Shown piece after piece: positions 61,957 through 64,000 of a stretch of 64,000 bases of DNA. The notes beneath the pieces are model-generated. The model made no database searches. It was not told the origin of the DNA and saw only the letters and a list, made by a program, of their open reading frames with translations. The translations under genes were made by a program, and so were the position numbers. The DNA comes from Bacteroidota bacterium (GTDB lineage Bacteria; Bacteroidota; Bacteroidia; Palsa-965): positions 248,001-312,000 of the forward strand of contig JACQAM010000023.1 in the NCBI GenBank assembly GCA_016194975.1. The letters are read 5' to 3'. Numbering within the stretch: position 1 is the stretch's first letter; every line of letters starts with the position of its first letter.

Positions 61957-62030
61957 GTATAATTGAATTTCATTATTCATTATCAATTATACATTATTCA
62001 TTATTCTCAAAACCAATTCACAAAAACATC
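61957..62030. repeat. Intergenic inverted microrepeat (ATTCATTATCAATTAT words)
   Basis: GTATAATTGA (61957-61966) is perfectly complementary to TCAATTATAC (61983-61992), with CATTATTCATTAT words around them. It begins at the kinase stop codon and lies between convergent genes, so it may serve as a bidirectional transcript end. Confidence 0.7.
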
Positions 62031-62060
62031 ATAGTTGAAATAAGAGGATGTCAACAAAAA

Positions 62061-63200
62061 TTATTTCTGCTGATGCTCTTCTGCTGTTTTCAAATTATCA
62101 GGGTAATTTGTGTTTTCCGGATCCAGTTCAATCGCTTTCTTAAAATCTTCAATGGCTGAATGAAAATCCCCGGCCTCTTCTTCTGTAACTCCGCGATTAT
62201 CGTAATAAGATGCCTTGGCCGGATTCAGTGAAATAGCCATGGAAAAGTCGTTGATCGCATTCTGCAACTGTTTGTATTTTTCCCGTGCCTGCCCGCGCCA
62301 CGAATATGCTGCTGCATTTTTCGGATCAAGATTAAGGGCACTGGTAAAATCATTGATGGCAGAAGCATATTCCCCTTTGAAAAAATAACAAGCGCCGCGA
62401 TCAATAAAAGTACTTGCATCAAGAGGGTCTATTAAAATGGAGGTATTGTAATCCTTAATTGCATCGTCATATTTTTGAAGTGAAGTATTTGCATTACCGA
62501 GATCCACCCAAGCATAAGCATCCTGTCCATTCATGGCAAGAGCGATCGAGAGATCTGTAGCAGCATCTTCATATCTTTTCAACGCAAGTTCATTCGCGCC
62601 CCTGTTGTAAAAATTAATGTACGAACTATCACCCAGCGTTATTGAACTATCAATATCGGAAACCGCTTCTTCATTTTTCCCAAGCATTCCATTGGAATAT
62701 CCCATTTCGCCCCACGCTTTTCCGAACTCGGGCTTGATTTTAACTGCTATCCTCTGTTGTCCAAGATCATCTTCATACATCTTTAGTCCCGATTTTGAAA
62801 GTCCGAGCATGTAATGTGCTTCGGCATTGGTCGAATCCAATTCAATCGTTTTACTTAAATCTGAAATTGCCTGATCATAATCCTTTTTGTGACACTCGGC
62901 AACTCCACGGTTGTACCATGCAGCTGTGTCGGAAGGGCAAATCGATATTGCCATTGAACAATCGCTGATCGCATTATCATATTGCTCAAGATAATATTTT
63001 GCTTTTGCCCTCGATACATAAGGCTTGCACCAGGACGGGCTCATTGAGATTACTTTCGAATAATGAGAAATGGCAACTGCATAGCGTTCGTTATGCATTG
63101 CATCATTGCCTTTTTCCAACCAATAAGCAGAATCGTTTTTCTGTGAGAAGGCCATCACGGAAAAAGAAATCGTAAACCAAAATAAAATCAATTTCTTCAT
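62061..63200 (-). CDS. Secreted TPR-repeat protein
   Basis: A 379-residue protein with a signal peptide (MKKLILFWFTISFSVMAFSQ) and about ten consecutive 34-residue TPR units, many with the consensus AxxDxSKxIxLDPxxAxAYxxRG (for example YAWVDLGNANTSLQKYDDAIKDYNTSILIDPLDASTFIDRG and ASYYDNRGVTEEEAGDFHSAIEDFKKAIELDPENTNYP). It should be a periplasmic or surface protein-interaction scaffold. ATG 63200 is chosen because it starts the signal peptide; the frame from 63221 adds seven residues. Partner unknown. Confidence 0.88.
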   Translation of the reverse strand: MKKLILFWFTISFSVMAFSQKNDSAYWLEKGNDAMHNERYAVAISHYSKVISMSPSWCKPYVSRAKAKYYLEQYDNAISDCSMAISICPSDTAAWYNRGVAECHKKDYDQAISDLSKTIELDSTNAEAHYMLGLSKSGLKMYEDDLGQQRIAVKIKPEFGKAWGEMGYSNGMLGKNEEAVSDIDSSITLGDSSYINFYNRGANELALKRYEDAATDLSIALAMNGQDAYAWVDLGNANTSLQKYDDAIKDYNTSILIDPLDASTFIDRGACYFFKGEYASAINDFTSALNLDPKNAAAYSWRGQAREKYKQLQNAINDFSMAISLNPAKASYYDNRGVTEEEAGDFHSAIEDFKKAIELDPENTNYPDNLKTAEEHQQK

Positions 63201-63250
63201 TCCGGAACATGAAAACAGCAAATACTCAATTACTCATTATCAATTATTCA

Positions 63251-64000
63251 TTAACCAAAATATTCAAACTCGAACCAATCTACATACACTCCGCGGTTGA
63301 AAGAACGCACTGCTACTAATTCCGCATGGCCCGATTTATTGAAACGTCGCGTGATCTTCGAAATAATTTTGTCTTCCTGATGCTGTTCCTGTTTTACCAC
63401 ACGATCAAATTCGTCGTACGTATAAAACACTTTGAAATTATCACTGTCGTTTATCGAATGTGAATGTTCTTCCGCTTCACGCCCTTCTTCGTCGAAAATA
63501 ACTTTCACATATTCGATCACTTTGTCTTTTTCATTGAACGTTGCAAAACCGATATGATCTTCTCTTGTTTTCGGATCATAAAATTCCGATCGTTTGTAGG
63601 AATGGAACGCCACATCATTCACGGTCATCTGCTTCGCTTTCACTTCCCCGTCGCGCTCTTCCCATTCATTTATTTCTTCCAGTGTTTTTTCTCCTTCCTC
63701 GTCAAACACCTCATGCTTCACGATCTTGTCTTTCCACGCGGGATGATAAGCGAACGTTTCTTTTTTCTGTAATTCTCCTTCGTTGTCATCGGCTCTTTTT
63801 TCAATTACACGGCCTTCTGCATCGTAAATGAAGTGCGTGGTGAGTGGAAAACCTTCTTCGAATTCATGCTGCTCTTTTACCACGCGTCCTTTATCGTCGT
63901 ATTCAAAAGTTATTTTTTCCGCCAATTGTCCTTCATTGAATAATTCGTGCGAAATAATATTTCCTTTTTCATCCAGCGCATTCTGCGTTTTCTGAACTTC
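63251..64000 (-). CDS. YD-repeat-like protein (truncated by window edge)
   Basis: The frame stays open to base 64000, giving 249 residues of the C-terminal part of a longer protein. It consists of repeated units of the form YDDKGRVVKEQHEF, YDAEGRVIEKRADD, FDEEGREAEEHSHS, YDEFDRVVKQEQHQE, the YD/RHS-like or MORN-like beta-repeat pattern with Glu-rich spacers, and ends FEFEYFG. A TTG at 63925 could pose as a start, but the same repeat pattern (LDEKGNIISHELFNEGQ) continues upstream of it. No sorting domain or catalytic region is visible. Function unknown. Confidence 0.7.
   Translation of the reverse strand, partial: EVQKTQNALDEKGNIISHELFNEGQLAEKITFEYDDKGRVVKEQHEFEEGFPLTTHFIYDAEGRVIEKRADDNEGELQKKETFAYHPAWKDKIVKHEVFDEEGEKTLEEINEWEERDGEVKAKQMTVNDVAFHSYKRSEFYDPKTREDHIGFATFNEKDKVIEYVKVIFDEEGREAEEHSHSINDSDNFKVFYTYDEFDRVVKQEQHQEDKIISKITRRFNKSGHAELVAVRSFNRGVYVDWFEFEYFG

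Noticed and set aside
1-64000. tRNA, rRNA or CRISPR loci
   Set aside because: I looked for the TTCGA-type T-loops with CCA-end acceptor pairing and for regularly spaced direct repeats; the periodic repeats seen are irregular and lack unique spacers.

Overview
The window comes from a member of the Bacteroidota, probably an environmental lineage. Four secreted proteins end in type IX secretion (T9SS) type A sorting domains. Two proteins carry GldM N-terminal-like domains. Many genes are preceded by the Bacteroidota -7 box TAnnTTTG with little Shine-Dalgarno signal. Menaquinone is made by the futalosine route (mqnB, mqnD, mqnE). I cannot place it below phylum from sequence alone.

Layout. Bases 1-2000 are accessory: a truncated gene overlapping a SUKH-like protein, then a HigB/HigA toxin-antitoxin pair, with cassette-like repeats between them. 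Bases 2006-5776 (minus strand) carry hldD, a TerC-family protein, mqnD and mqnB. Bases 5921-8333 (plus) carry a pterin pair (PTPS-type synthase and folE), a lipoprotein and a Bax inhibitor-1 protein. Next come a 966-residue SBBP-repeat T9SS cargo, a membrane protein, fabD and two outer-membrane-type proteins. Bases 15869-19200 form an island with a BsuBI/PstI-type restriction-modification system and controller, bordered by a small MITE. Bases 19409-22847 are an overlapping rmuC / GWxTD protein / rlmB operon. Bases 22976-28512 hold a lipoprotein, a GT-C-like membrane protein, two tandem GldM-D1-like proteins, a C1 peptidase and a DUF6265 lipoprotein.

Bases 28620-32757 contain a large secreted LRR-like protein, an ECF sigma factor with a small membrane protein, and an orphan OmpR-type regulator. 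Two tandem M43 metalloprotease T9SS cargos follow, then mqnE, a possible small RNA, a HAD phosphatase, a beta-helix T9SS cargo and a broken copy of its sorting tail. Housekeeping genes continue: rluD, an L,D-transpeptidase, OxyR, a DivIC/FtsB-like protein, an acyl-CoA mutase large subunit and an aspartate aminotransferase. The right end has a TerB-ABCG fusion transporter, two exported proteins, a FucP-like transporter with an inserted domain, a peroxiredoxin, a membrane protein, a propeller-type sensor kinase, a TPR protein and a YD-repeat-like protein cut by the window edge.

Recurring patterns outside the genes: (i) about a dozen genes have a TAnnTTTG-like box only 4-6 bases before the start codon, predicting leaderless mRNAs; (ii) many intergenic gaps are filled with short degenerate words, often arranged as perfect inverted repeats and different at each locus; (iii) palindromic repeat-derived pieces lie in frame inside two conserved enzymes (mqnD and the sensor kinase). 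No tRNA, rRNA or CRISPR array was seen.
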